A stretch of DNA of 64,000 nt from Bdellovibrio sp. qaytius (GTDB lineage Bacteria; Bdellovibrionota; Bdellovibrionia; Bdellovibrionales; Bdellovibrionaceae), in assembly GCA_004011035.1 (NCBI GenBank), contig CP025734.1:828001-892000 (forward strand). The letters run 5' to 3'. The notes beneath the pieces were generated by a model. It searched no databases. It saw only the letters and a list, made by a program, of their open reading frames with translations, and was not told the origin of the DNA. The translations under genes were made by a program, and so were the position numbers. Shown in pieces: positions 45,326 through 54,447 of this stretch. How positions within the stretch are numbered: the first letter of the stretch is position 1; each line of letters starts with the position of its first letter.

Positions 45326-48300
45326 GTGAACCGCACGTTGTTTTCTCTATTTTTTTTAATCACTTTTTTGTTCTGCACAGAAAGTGTTTTCGCCGCTTGC
45401 TCTTCGCCAACAGCGAATGCAGGTGCTCGCGAGTGGTTTACATCTGTTAGAAAATTAAAATACTGTAACGGAACAAACTGGGTATCGATGCAATTAGGCG
45501 GTATCAGCGCAGCTGCAACGATTTCAGGAACTGCGTTAGCAAATTTCGCGGGTGCTACAACAGCTGTGGTTTCTGGAACTTACGCATACATTGTTGGTAA
45601 TCAACAATTATCAATTGTTGATGTTTCAGATCGTCAAGCACCAGTCCTTGTTAAAACGATATCTAATGCTGGCTTTGGCGATTATGTGGCCGTCTACGGT
45701 AACTATGTTTACATTAATGGTGCCAGTAAAATTTATCCTGTCGATGTGACGACTAAAACAAATCCTGTCGTTGGAACTAATGTAATAAACGCTGCGTTTG
45801 CTAGTATTACAGCAATGAAAGTGCAAGGCAGTTATTTGTATCTAGGTGCAACATCACGTTTAAGTATTGTTGATTTAAGTACGCCAGCAACCCCATCACT
45901 TGCAGGCAGTGTGCTTGATTCAACTCGGCTTAGCGGAAGTAAAAGCATAGCCATTACTGGTAACTATGTGGTGATGTCGGCCAGTACTTATAATGGAATT
46001 ACAATCATAGATGTATCTACAAAAACTGCGCCTTCGATCACTGTGGGAGCTTACTTAAATGGTATGTCTGGTGCCGCCAGTGTGGTGGTCAGTGGAGATG
46101 GTAACTATGCCTATGTAACGTGTCCTGGTTCGAATAGATTGTATGTTGTTGATATCACGAATAAAGCAGTTCCTGCGGCTTACCAGAATGTAACGAGCAC
46201 ACTTTATTTTCAAGGTATTCGATATTTAGCGATAAAAGATAATCGCATATTCACTGGCGGCAGTACTTCAGTTAATACAAATGACAACATGGTTACGTTA
46301 GACATAACAAATCCAGCAAGCTTTACGGTTTATTCAGACAATGACCAAGGTTACAATATGAATCCGTATTCAATGTCTATTGATAATAACACCATGGTTG
46401 CACTAGCGGGTAACATAGGTACGTTATTTGTATATGATTTATCTCCAAAACCTGTTTTAGAATTTGAGCAAAGTTTTTTAAATCGCAGTGCTCCTGATAA
46501 AATTTCAGACGTCGTCGCATCAGGAACATTAGCCGTGGCGATGAATACAGCCGAAAAACTTTATGTGTTTGATATCACAACGCCTTCTAGTTTTGTATTG
46601 CGTGGTTCGGTTAGTATGCCTGCGGGGGCTTCAAGTTTTGACTCGCGCGCAGTGGCTTATGATGGTTATTATGCTTATGTCACCGAATATAATAACAATA
46701 GAGTGTTCATAGTTGATGTTGGTACTGATCCGTATAACCCGTCCATAGTTGCTACTATGGCAGCGAGTGCTAGTTACGCCGGTATTTTAGATGCAAAAGT
46801 TTCGGGAAATTATCTTTATCTTGCGGGGCCGGCAGGCTTATCAATTATTGATGTGACGACAAAAACTGCACCGACCGCAATGTCGACTGTTTACCCCGGT
46901 GGAGGAAACCCAGAACGTGTTCGCATCAGCGGAAACTACGCCTATGTATTAGCAAGTTCAGATATACTTTATGTTTATGATATAACTAATAAAGCCGCGC
47001 CAACCGTAGTTGGATCATTGTCACATAGTAATTTAAGTGCATCGAATGGCTTTGATGTTCAGGGAAATTATGCCTATGTGGGAACAACTTCAAGATTGAA
47101 TACAATTGATATTTCAAATCCTGCAAGTCCAACGATGGGCACATCTTTGGTAAGCGCGACGGCATTCGCAGCTACTAGTCAGTTCAAAGCTTCTGGAACA
47201 ACAGGATATTTTCTAGGTACGAAATTAGTTTCAATTAATTTAACTCTGCCAGCTTCGCCAACTTTTTATGGAAGTGTTACAACAGATTCAAGCACTACAT
47301 ATGATGGTTTAGACTTTAACGGGAGTGCCGTTTTTACCGGAACAAATACGGGATTTCGCTCTTATTCAACGGCATCAACACCTGTGTTATTAAAAACCAG
47401 TGCGGCTGATATCGGTACCGTGGGCGGAATTTCTACTTCTGGAACTTATGCTTTTTTGACAACAAACAATTCAATTTTAAGTGTTAATATTTCTGGGCCA
47501 ACTTCGCCAACAATTGTAAGCACCCTCACAGATGGCACAAAATTAAATGCCGTCAAAAGAAATGCAGTTTCAGGCACACGAGTCTTTGCGGTCGGAACTG
47601 GATATATAACAGCTGTTGATATTTCAACACCCACATCAACAACCATCAGTGGATATTTATCAGATGGTACGAATTTACCTTCTGCTAAAATGATTAAAAT
47701 TGTCGGTAATTACGCTTTTGTTGGTAGCAGTAATAGGTTAGCCGTCTTAGATATTACTGGCGCTAATCCCGTGCATGTAACGTCGCTGACAAATGCAAAA
47801 ATAAGTGGTTGTGCTGATATGTCTCAGTCGGGCAATTATATTTATCTAACTTGTTCAACAACAAATTCATTTGTAGTCGTTGATATTTCAAATCCTGTGG
47901 CGCCGGCTGTCGTAGGCTCGTTAACAAGTTCTGACTATCTTAATGGTTTTGATAATTCGATGGTGGTTACTAATAACGTGGTCTACATTGGCTTTACCAA
48001 TACTAATTATACCGCGATAACAATTGATGTATCTAATCCCGCAGCGCCGAACTTATTAAATAATTTATATGTCAGCTGTAATATGTTTATGAATAGCACT
48101 GACGCTAATCGAATTTTTTGTTTAAACGGTGGTAATAAAATGTACACGCTTGATGTGTCTGACCGCTATGAAGATGTTCTTATCAAGTCGATTTCGGTGA
48201 CAACAGGAACATATGAAGAAGGCGTTATTTCTGGTAATTTAGCTTTAAGCTTTGTGCAAAATGGAATGCATGTGGCATCGATCGCGTCATCTCCGACAGT

Positions 48301-49489
48301 GGCAAGACAATCACGATTGGGCGGAGATAAAAAATTAAATGATGTGCGCGGTCTGGATATCGTCGGTAACTATGCATATTTTGCTACTCCACGTGATTAT
48401 TTACTTATTTATGACATTTCAAATGTGACAAGTGCAACACTGATCAGTTCAACTTACGTTGGTAATAATTATCAAGATTATGCTAACGCTTATAATATTG
48501 TCGTATCAGGAACCTATGCCTATGTGGCCGGAGCAAATGAATCTGGCGCGATGATTTATGATATCTCAAATTTAGCAAAGCCTAGAAGGATTGGCAGCTT
48601 GACCAGCTACAATTCAAATTACCAACAGCAATTTATAAAAGTCGTTGGAAACTATGCTTATGGTACCGGAACAGGTTCTGGTTTTGATGGATTTGCGATG
48701 TATAATGTTGCAAATCCTGCGGCTTCATTTTGGACTGATGATATTACGGATTCAACCAACTTGTTAACTGCGAAAGGTTTTGATATTTCTGGAAATTACG
48801 CTTTTGTTTGCGCATCTGGAAATTCAAAAATCACAGCCGTAAATCTAGGTACTCCCACAAATTTAACAGTTACAAGTTCACTTTTAGATGCAACTAAATT
48901 TGCAGGATGTAATGGGGTAACTGTAAGCGGAACTTACGCGTACATGACAGGTACAACAAATGGTTATTTCAACGTGATCGATATTTCAAATCCGGCCTCG
49001 ATGGTATTAACAGGATATACTTCAAGCACGGCCTCATTCGGAGGGGGAGCGGGTTCATTTGAAATCGCAATTTCAGGTACGACAGCAGTTGTGACAAACA
49101 GTTCATATTTGACGACGATTGATATTTCGCTACCAGCGTCACCAACAATTATTGATACCTATGCCATATCTGGTACACAGGGTTTTGTTAAAATAGTTGG
49201 TGATAAAATATTTGCGGCCAATGAAGGTAACGATAACGTCGGTGTTTATAATCTGACGACGCCCGTAAAAATGGGAAGTTGCACGACTGCAAGTCAACTC
49301 GAATACGATGTGGCTAATAACACGTATAAGTATTGTAACGGAGCATTTTTCTACGCGACAACTGTACCTGGTTTAGGCGGGGCAGGTTGTTCATCTCCAA
49401 ATGGGATTGCAGGCACTCTAGATTATTACACGCCAACGAATGTTTTAAAATATTGTGACGGTACTAATTGGGTACAAATAGGCCCTTAA
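45326..49489 (+). CDS. Giant LVIVD-type beta-propeller protein 2
   Basis: A 1387-residue paralogue of propeller 1 with the same plan: signal peptide ending SVFA, a Cys25-centred Cys-Trp module (REWF...KYCNGTNW), 28 blades with degenerate positions 7, 14, 21 and 28 (boundaries near residues 397, 704 and 1012), and two C-terminal Cys-Trp modules. It is closest to propeller 1; the stretch across blades 13-17 is nearly identical between them (LVSINLT, FRSYSTAS, VFAVG.GYITA), while blades 9-11 and 22-24 differ more. GTG start, no Shine-Dalgarno site. Secreted; a cell-surface or fibre-associated location is inferred from context. Confidence 0.85.
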   Translation: MNRTLFSLFFLITFLFCTESVFAACSSPTANAGAREWFTSVRKLKYCNGTNWVSMQLGGISAAATISGTALANFAGATTAVVSGTYAYIVGNQQLSIVDVSDRQAPVLVKTISNAGFGDYVAVYGNYVYINGASKIYPVDVTTKTNPVVGTNVINAAFASITAMKVQGSYLYLGATSRLSIVDLSTPATPSLAGSVLDSTRLSGSKSIAITGNYVVMSASTYNGITIIDVSTKTAPSITVGAYLNGMSGAASVVVSGDGNYAYVTCPGSNRLYVVDITNKAVPAAYQNVTSTLYFQGIRYLAIKDNRIFTGGSTSVNTNDNMVTLDITNPASFTVYSDNDQGYNMNPYSMSIDNNTMVALAGNIGTLFVYDLSPKPVLEFEQSFLNRSAPDKISDVVASGTLAVAMNTAEKLYVFDITTPSSFVLRGSVSMPAGASSFDSRAVAYDGYYAYVTEYNNNRVFIVDVGTDPYNPSIVATMAASASYAGILDAKVSGNYLYLAGPAGLSIIDVTTKTAPTAMSTVYPGGGNPERVRISGNYAYVLASSDILYVYDITNKAAPTVVGSLSHSNLSASNGFDVQGNYAYVGTTSRLNTIDISNPASPTMGTSLVSATAFAATSQFKASGTTGYFLGTKLVSINLTLPASPTFYGSVTTDSSTTYDGLDFNGSAVFTGTNTGFRSYSTASTPVLLKTSAADIGTVGGISTSGTYAFLTTNNSILSVNISGPTSPTIVSTLTDGTKLNAVKRNAVSGTRVFAVGTGYITAVDISTPTSTTISGYLSDGTNLPSAKMIKIVGNYAFVGSSNRLAVLDITGANPVHVTSLTNAKISGCADMSQSGNYIYLTCSTTNSFVVVDISNPVAPAVVGSLTSSDYLNGFDNSMVVTNNVVYIGFTNTNYTAITIDVSNPAAPNLLNNLYVSCNMFMNSTDANRIFCLNGGNKMYTLDVSDRYEDVLIKSISVTTGTYEEGVISGNLALSFVQNGMHVASIASSPTVARQSRLGGDKKLNDVRGLDIVGNYAYFATPRDYLLIYDISNVTSATLISSTYVGNNYQDYANAYNIVVSGTYAYVAGANESGAMIYDISNLAKPRRIGSLTSYNSNYQQQFIKVVGNYAYGTGTGSGFDGFAMYNVANPAASFWTDDITDSTNLLTAKGFDISGNYAFVCASGNSKITAVNLGTPTNLTVTSSLLDATKFAGCNGVTVSGTYAYMTGTTNGYFNVIDISNPASMVLTGYTSSTASFGGGAGSFEIAISGTTAVVTNSSYLTTIDISLPASPTIIDTYAISGTQGFVKIVGDKIFAANEGNDNVGVYNLTTPVKMGSCTTASQLEYDVANNTYKYCNGAFFYATTVPGLGGAGCSSPNGIAGTLDYYTPTNVLKYCDGTNWVQIGP

Positions 49490-49503
49490 TCTCATTTTGA
49501 GAT
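49488..49503. terminator. Palindrome after propeller 2
   Basis: AATCTCATTTTGAGAT repeats the element found after propeller 1, with a 6-bp stem (ATCTCA/TGAGAT) and TTT loop, again starting in the stop codon and lacking a T-run. Confidence 0.5.
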
Positions 49504-49557
49504 GAAGTAAATTTCACCAAAAATTGACACTGTTTCCGTCAAAAAACACTCTGAAAT

Positions 49558-49565
49558 TCCGATAA
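49558..49565 (+). promoter_or_regulatory. Sigma-28-like -10 box, propeller 3
   Basis: TCCGATAA is identical to the box of propeller 2 and ends 7 nt before the GTG at 49573. A TCAA lies at about the expected -35 position; the preceding ATT is also shared with propeller 2. Confidence 0.45.
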
Positions 49566-49572
49566 GTTTAGG

Positions 49573-52500
49573 GTGAATCGCTGGTTTTTTCAGTACCTAT
49601 TTATTTTCATTTTATCATTTCTGTTTGTAGCAGAAAATGTGTTCGCTGCGTGTTCAACGCCAACAGCAAGTGCCGGCGCACGTAAATATTTTACCGCAGA
49701 AAAAAAATATAAATATTGTAACGGCACGAATTGGTATGTGATGCAAAATGGTGGTCTGCAATTAGTCGCCACAATTTCAGGAACAGCCATCGCGAATTTT
49801 GCAGGTGCAAACTCTACTGTGGTTTCTGGTACTTATGTTTACACAGTTGGTAGCTCTAAATTTTCGATCACTGATATTTCAAACCAAGCAGACCCACAGA
49901 TTATTAAGACAACCACTGATGCAACATTTGGTACGCAAATAGCGGTTTATGGCAATTACGCTTATATTTCTGCAACAAATTCAATTCAAGTTTGGAATAT
50001 CACAACTAAAACAAATCCTACTTACGTTACAACGTTAACAGATGCGACTAATCTTCCAAGCATTCAAAAAATAGTGCCGTACGGAAATTATTTATATGTG
50101 CTAGCCACACAGCGTTTAACAATCGTAGATCTATCGACACCTTCAGCGCCAACTGTGGCGGGAAGTGTAAATCATGGAACTTATCTAAACGGAGCAGCTG
50201 GTGTTGATATCTCTGGTAACTATGCGGTTGTCGCTGCGCAGACATATCAAGGCGTTGCTGTCATTGACGTCACAACAAAAACTGCACCGACGATCGTTGG
50301 TCAATACTCGAACGGCACTGTGATGAATGGTGTTGCTGATGTTAAAATAAGTGCGAACGGAAATTACGCTTACACCGCTGGACAAACTTCAGATACAGTC
50401 GCTTGTATTGATATCACAACAAAATCTGCACCAACGTTAGCCTCAAGTTTAACGAACGCATTATACTTTGATGGAGTTAGGTCTTTAGCTATCAAAGGAA
50501 ATCTTTTATTTGCAGCTTCAAATTCACCAACTTCAGGTTATGCAACGATGATGACTTTAGATTTAACCTTGCCAGCTAGTCCTGTGATTTTAGCAAATAA
50601 TAATCCTGGCTTAGGATACAATCCCTACAGTCTTTCAATTAGTAATAATACACTCGTTGCACTATCGAATGCTGGTGGTCGATTGCTTATGATCTATGAT
50701 CTCAGTGCGCGACAGTATTATAAACAGCAAGATTCAATTGCGGTGCGCGGTACATTTTTCTTAACGGCCGATATCGATGTAGTTAGTAATACGGCTGTTT
50801 ATTTAGATAATGATGAAATTCTATATGCCTATGATGTTTCAAATCCGGCGAACCCGATTGCCAAAGGAACAGTTTATTTACCAACATGGAGCAGTCGCTC
50901 TGGATCGGCTGTCGCCTTTGATGGAAGTTATGCCTACACAGGATCTTCGAATGCGGGGCGTGTGACTGTTATTAATATGACAAATATTAATAAGCCAGTG
51001 CTTGTGGGATCAAACACCGCAATTAATCAAGTCTATGGTTTGGATGTCGCCGGAAACTATGTTTTTTCTGTAGGATTCGGCGGATTTGATGTGGTGGATG
51101 TCACCACTAAATCAAATCCGACAATTGTCGGAAATGCACCCGTATCTGGAACACCTAAAGCCGTTAAAGTCGTTGGTAACTATGCCTATGTGGTAACGCC
51201 GAGCCAAAATAAATTATCAATCGTTGATATGTCGGTGAAAAATTTCCCGATAGTTGTCAGTAATTTAGTTGATAATACGAATTTAGCTGGAGCCATGAGT
51301 ATCGATGTTCAAGGAAATTACGCCTACATCGCGGCAACAGGTCGAATGACAACTATAGATATTTCAAATGCTTTTGCTCCCGTATTTTCAACATCATTGG
51401 TTCACGCTAATTTTTCAAGTTTATCAAAAGTAAGAGTCAATTCTAACGGCACAACTTTAAGTTTGTTGGGTTATAGTTTGTCGACAATTAATTTAACAAA
51501 TCCAGCATCGCCAACTTATGCCGGAAACTATTCGGGTGCTGGGGGCAATAATACGGGAGGTCTTGCTGTTGTTAGCGGCGCTGTGATTGTGGGAACATAT
51601 AATTTTCCATCAATCATGGAAACTTTTGGTGTAGCATCTACACCAACATTTTTAAGTATGACCTATGGCCCTTCAGTTTATTCAAGCTCGGTCGGCGGTA
51701 TTTCAGCTTCTGGAAGTTATGCTTTTGTGACAAGTAATAATTCATTTTTTAGTTTTAATATTACTGATCCAACATCGCCAACAATGGTCAGTCAATTCAC
51801 TGATGCAACAAAACTTTTAGCGGGTCAAAAAAATGATATTATCGGAAATAAAGTTTATACCGTGGGTAACGGTTATATAACAGCCATGAATATCACAACA
51901 CCAACGTCGACGACTCTGTCTGGTTACACAGCCAATGCTAACTTAGCTAATGCTAAAACAATAAAAGTTATCTCTGGTTATGCTTTCGTGGGCGGAGATA
52001 ATCTGACGGTGTTAGATATTAGCGTTGCAAACCCTGCGTATTTGCAAACTCGCACACATGCCTCAATGGGTAGTTGTGGAGCTATGGATATTTCTGGAAA
52101 TTATTTATATATGTCTTGTTCAACAAATGGCGCGTTTTATATATTTGATATTTCTGATCCAACTTTTCCAGTTATGGTTGGTGTGTATGTCAACTCCACA
52201 GCGCTATCAGGTCATTACAACTCGATGGTCGTCACTAATAACTCGGCCTTTATCGCAAAAAATGGTGGTGCGGTCGTCATGGATGTAACAGACCCAACGG
52301 CACCTGGTTTTGTGACAGCGATGAATACGACTTGCTTTACAATTACTAAAACGAATTACACAAACCGAATTATTTGTCGAAACAGTACTCAGGCGTTGAC
52401 CATAGATGTTTCATATCCAGGTAGTCCGGCCATAATCTATACAACTCTGTCAGATGGTAATCCGTGGAATTCGTACCTCTTTGGTAATTTACATTTAAGT

Positions 52501-53721
52501 TATGTAGGTGGAGGAATTCAAATCGGAGAATTAGCTTCGACTGGATATCTTGGAGAGCCCACTCGCTTTACCGGTGATATTCCGTTAACTTCTGCGCGCG
52601 GTATTGATGTCGTCGGAAATTTAGCCTACATTAGCACTGGAAATAATAATTTATCCATTTACGATGTTTCGAATATCGCAAGTGCCACATTGTTGAGTCA
52701 AAAATTTATAGGTGATGCAAATACGGGTACTAACTCGGCTTACGACTTAGTTGTTTCAGGCAACTACGCTCACGTCGCCCGAGGGGCACTTAATGGTGTT
52801 TCATTGATTGATATTTCAGACAGTACAAACCCTGTTCGTAAATCTTCATACTCTAGAATTTCAACATGGGCCTCTCTTGAATTTACAAAACTTATTGGTG
52901 GCTATATGTTTGGTGGTACGAACGGATTTGCTTCTCATAACGTCGCATCGCCTACGGCAGCTGTAGCCATGGCATCTATTACTGATGTCACAAATTTAAA
53001 TACTATAAAGGGATTTGATTATTCAGGAAGTAATGCTTATATCTGCTCATCGGGAACCAATAAATTAACCGCTGTTAATATCTCAAATCCATCTTCTTTA
53101 ACTGTGACAAGTTCAATTACTGATAACACAAGATTTGCGGGCTGTCGTACGGTGTCTGTCAGCGGAACATATGCTTATATCATCGGGCAAACAAATGGTT
53201 ACTTTACCGCAGTTGATATTTCAAATCCCGCATCGATGGTCGTAGCAGGTTCTATTCTAGATGTTTCTTCGTTCGGAGGAACTGCTGTTGATATGGCCGT
53301 TTCAGGTTCTCAGGTAATTTATACAAATCAAACTCGCTTAACTTCAGTTAATATTTCTGCGCCAGCTTCACCAGTGATTTCTGATTATTATACGATTGCA
53401 GGCACTCCAACTTTTATGAAAGTTTATGGTAATTATGTTTATGTCGCGCATAATGGCACAGGCACAATCGGAGTTTATAATATTGCTCAGCCGATCAGTT
53501 TAGGTGCATGTACAGTTGCGGGCCAACTTGAATATAATTCGGCGACAAAATCTTTAAAAATGTGTAATGGCACAGATTATTATGCGCTCACTCCAGATGG
53601 AGTGGGTGGTGCAGGTTGTACTTCACCAACGGCTAAAATAAATGCTTTAGATTATAATTCGACAACGAATGTCTATCGTTACTGTGACGGCACAAGCTGG
53701 GTTCAGATCGGGCCGTATTAG
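49573..53721 (+). CDS. Giant LVIVD-type beta-propeller protein 3
   Basis: A 1382-residue third paralogue, the most divergent of the three. Signal peptide ends NVFA; the N-terminal Cys-Trp module is ACSTPTASAGARKYF...KYCNGTNW; 28 blades follow with boundaries near residues 402, 712 and 1013 and the same degenerate seventh blades; the C-terminus carries two Cys-Trp modules (MCNGTDYYAL, YCDGTSWVQIG). Despite sequence divergence the blade number and the Cys positions in blades 17-20 and 25 are kept, suggesting a fixed architecture with varied surfaces. GTG start, no Shine-Dalgarno site. Its stop is 3 nt from the stop of the convergent TetR gene. Confidence 0.85.
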   Translation: MNRWFFQYLFIFILSFLFVAENVFAACSTPTASAGARKYFTAEKKYKYCNGTNWYVMQNGGLQLVATISGTAIANFAGANSTVVSGTYVYTVGSSKFSITDISNQADPQIIKTTTDATFGTQIAVYGNYAYISATNSIQVWNITTKTNPTYVTTLTDATNLPSIQKIVPYGNYLYVLATQRLTIVDLSTPSAPTVAGSVNHGTYLNGAAGVDISGNYAVVAAQTYQGVAVIDVTTKTAPTIVGQYSNGTVMNGVADVKISANGNYAYTAGQTSDTVACIDITTKSAPTLASSLTNALYFDGVRSLAIKGNLLFAASNSPTSGYATMMTLDLTLPASPVILANNNPGLGYNPYSLSISNNTLVALSNAGGRLLMIYDLSARQYYKQQDSIAVRGTFFLTADIDVVSNTAVYLDNDEILYAYDVSNPANPIAKGTVYLPTWSSRSGSAVAFDGSYAYTGSSNAGRVTVINMTNINKPVLVGSNTAINQVYGLDVAGNYVFSVGFGGFDVVDVTTKSNPTIVGNAPVSGTPKAVKVVGNYAYVVTPSQNKLSIVDMSVKNFPIVVSNLVDNTNLAGAMSIDVQGNYAYIAATGRMTTIDISNAFAPVFSTSLVHANFSSLSKVRVNSNGTTLSLLGYSLSTINLTNPASPTYAGNYSGAGGNNTGGLAVVSGAVIVGTYNFPSIMETFGVASTPTFLSMTYGPSVYSSSVGGISASGSYAFVTSNNSFFSFNITDPTSPTMVSQFTDATKLLAGQKNDIIGNKVYTVGNGYITAMNITTPTSTTLSGYTANANLANAKTIKVISGYAFVGGDNLTVLDISVANPAYLQTRTHASMGSCGAMDISGNYLYMSCSTNGAFYIFDISDPTFPVMVGVYVNSTALSGHYNSMVVTNNSAFIAKNGGAVVMDVTDPTAPGFVTAMNTTCFTITKTNYTNRIICRNSTQALTIDVSYPGSPAIIYTTLSDGNPWNSYLFGNLHLSYVGGGIQIGELASTGYLGEPTRFTGDIPLTSARGIDVVGNLAYISTGNNNLSIYDVSNIASATLLSQKFIGDANTGTNSAYDLVVSGNYAHVARGALNGVSLIDISDSTNPVRKSSYSRISTWASLEFTKLIGGYMFGGTNGFASHNVASPTAAVAMASITDVTNLNTIKGFDYSGSNAYICSSGTNKLTAVNISNPSSLTVTSSITDNTRFAGCRTVSVSGTYAYIIGQTNGYFTAVDISNPASMVVAGSILDVSSFGGTAVDMAVSGSQVIYTNQTRLTSVNISAPASPVISDYYTIAGTPTFMKVYGNYVYVAHNGTGTIGVYNIAQPISLGACTVAGQLEYNSATKSLKMCNGTDYYALTPDGVGGAGCTSPTAKINALDYNSTTNVYRYCDGTSWVQIGPY

Positions 53722-53724
53722 ATT

Positions 53725-54363
53725 TTAGCTTTTAATATTGTTCAAAAGTGCGCCCATGGCCCACTTCATTGACTTACCCATTTCAGCGCCAGTTTCACTA
53801 TACACTGAACGTAAATCACTCCATAGATTTGCATTAATTAAAGTAATAATTAAATGAACGCGCGATTGTTGCTCTTTAGTTAATTCTTCAGGAATGCGCG
53901 CTTTGATTTTTTCCATCACAAGGGCATTGAATTTTCTGCGAAATAAGACGCGCGATTGCTGGCCAAAGTTTGTGTAAAGATACGCTAAGATCAATCTTTC
54001 ATACTCATCAAAAACTTTAAATGAAAATTCAGCGAAGTCTTCAAGACTCATCAGTTGTAAATTTCCTGACACACGAGTGACATAATTTTCAAGATAAGTT
54101 TCAAGTTCGCGAGTTAATGATTTTTTGTCGCCAAAAAAACGAAATAAGGTGCGTGTTGAAAGATCTGCGCGTTCAGCCAGTTCTTCTAACGAAAGATCTT
54201 CGCCATGTTTTTCAACTAATAAAGAAACATAATTCTCGATGATTCTTTGTCTGTTGCTGTTTGATTTTTCTGCGCGGGCAGAGTTGTCATACTTACGGGG
54301 CTTTTTGATCTTTTTTGAGATTTTAGCCGTTTTTGCCGCTTTAGTCGTTTTAGTGCGTTTCAT
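53725..54363 (-). CDS. TetR-family regulator with Lys-rich tail
   Basis: A 212-residue TetR-type repressor. Residues about 1-30 are a Lys/Thr/Ala-rich tail (KTTKAAKTAKISKKIKK), followed by the DNA-binding domain (RQRIIENYVSLL ... LSLEELAERADLSTRTLFRFFGDKKSL) and a helical ligand domain. It is divergent from the lipid-modification operon with an 84-bp gap containing an inverted repeat, so it probably represses that operon and perhaps itself. The basic tail is unusual and may add nonspecific DNA contact. The ligand might be a fatty-acid derivative, by context only. Confidence 0.87.
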   Translation of the reverse strand: MKRTKTTKAAKTAKISKKIKKPRKYDNSARAEKSNSNRQRIIENYVSLLVEKHGEDLSLEELAERADLSTRTLFRFFGDKKSLTRELETYLENYVTRVSGNLQLMSLEDFAEFSFKVFDEYERLILAYLYTNFGQQSRVLFRRKFNALVMEKIKARIPEELTKEQQSRVHLIITLINANLWSDLRSVYSETGAEMGKSMKWAMGALLNNIKS

Positions 54364-54406
54364 AAAGGCAGTATAGAAACAAGACGCTCTGTGATCAAAT
54401 AAAAAA

Positions 54407-54435
54407 TATTAATAGCATTAACTATGACATTAATA
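54407..54435. promoter_or_regulatory. Candidate TetR operator
   Basis: TATTAAT (54407-54413) and ATTAATA (54429-54435) are perfect inverted arms 15 bp apart, between the TetR gene and the divergent operon. The right arm overlaps a TAATAT that could serve as a -10 box for the operon, whose ATG at 54448 lacks a ribosome-binding site. Confidence 0.45.
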
Positions 54436-54447
54436 TAGCCTTACGAT

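Noticed and set aside
19964-53721. Prophage or tailocin tail region
   Set aside because: Fibre genes have Sec signal peptides and no baseplate, sheath, tape-measure, holin or integrase genes lie near; this fits exported host adhesins.
41099-53721. Propeller proteins as lipoproteins
   Set aside because: The first Cys follows Ala-Ala but with Phe or Tyr at -3 and no Leu/Val; that Cys is also part of the conserved Cys-pair module, favouring a disulfide.
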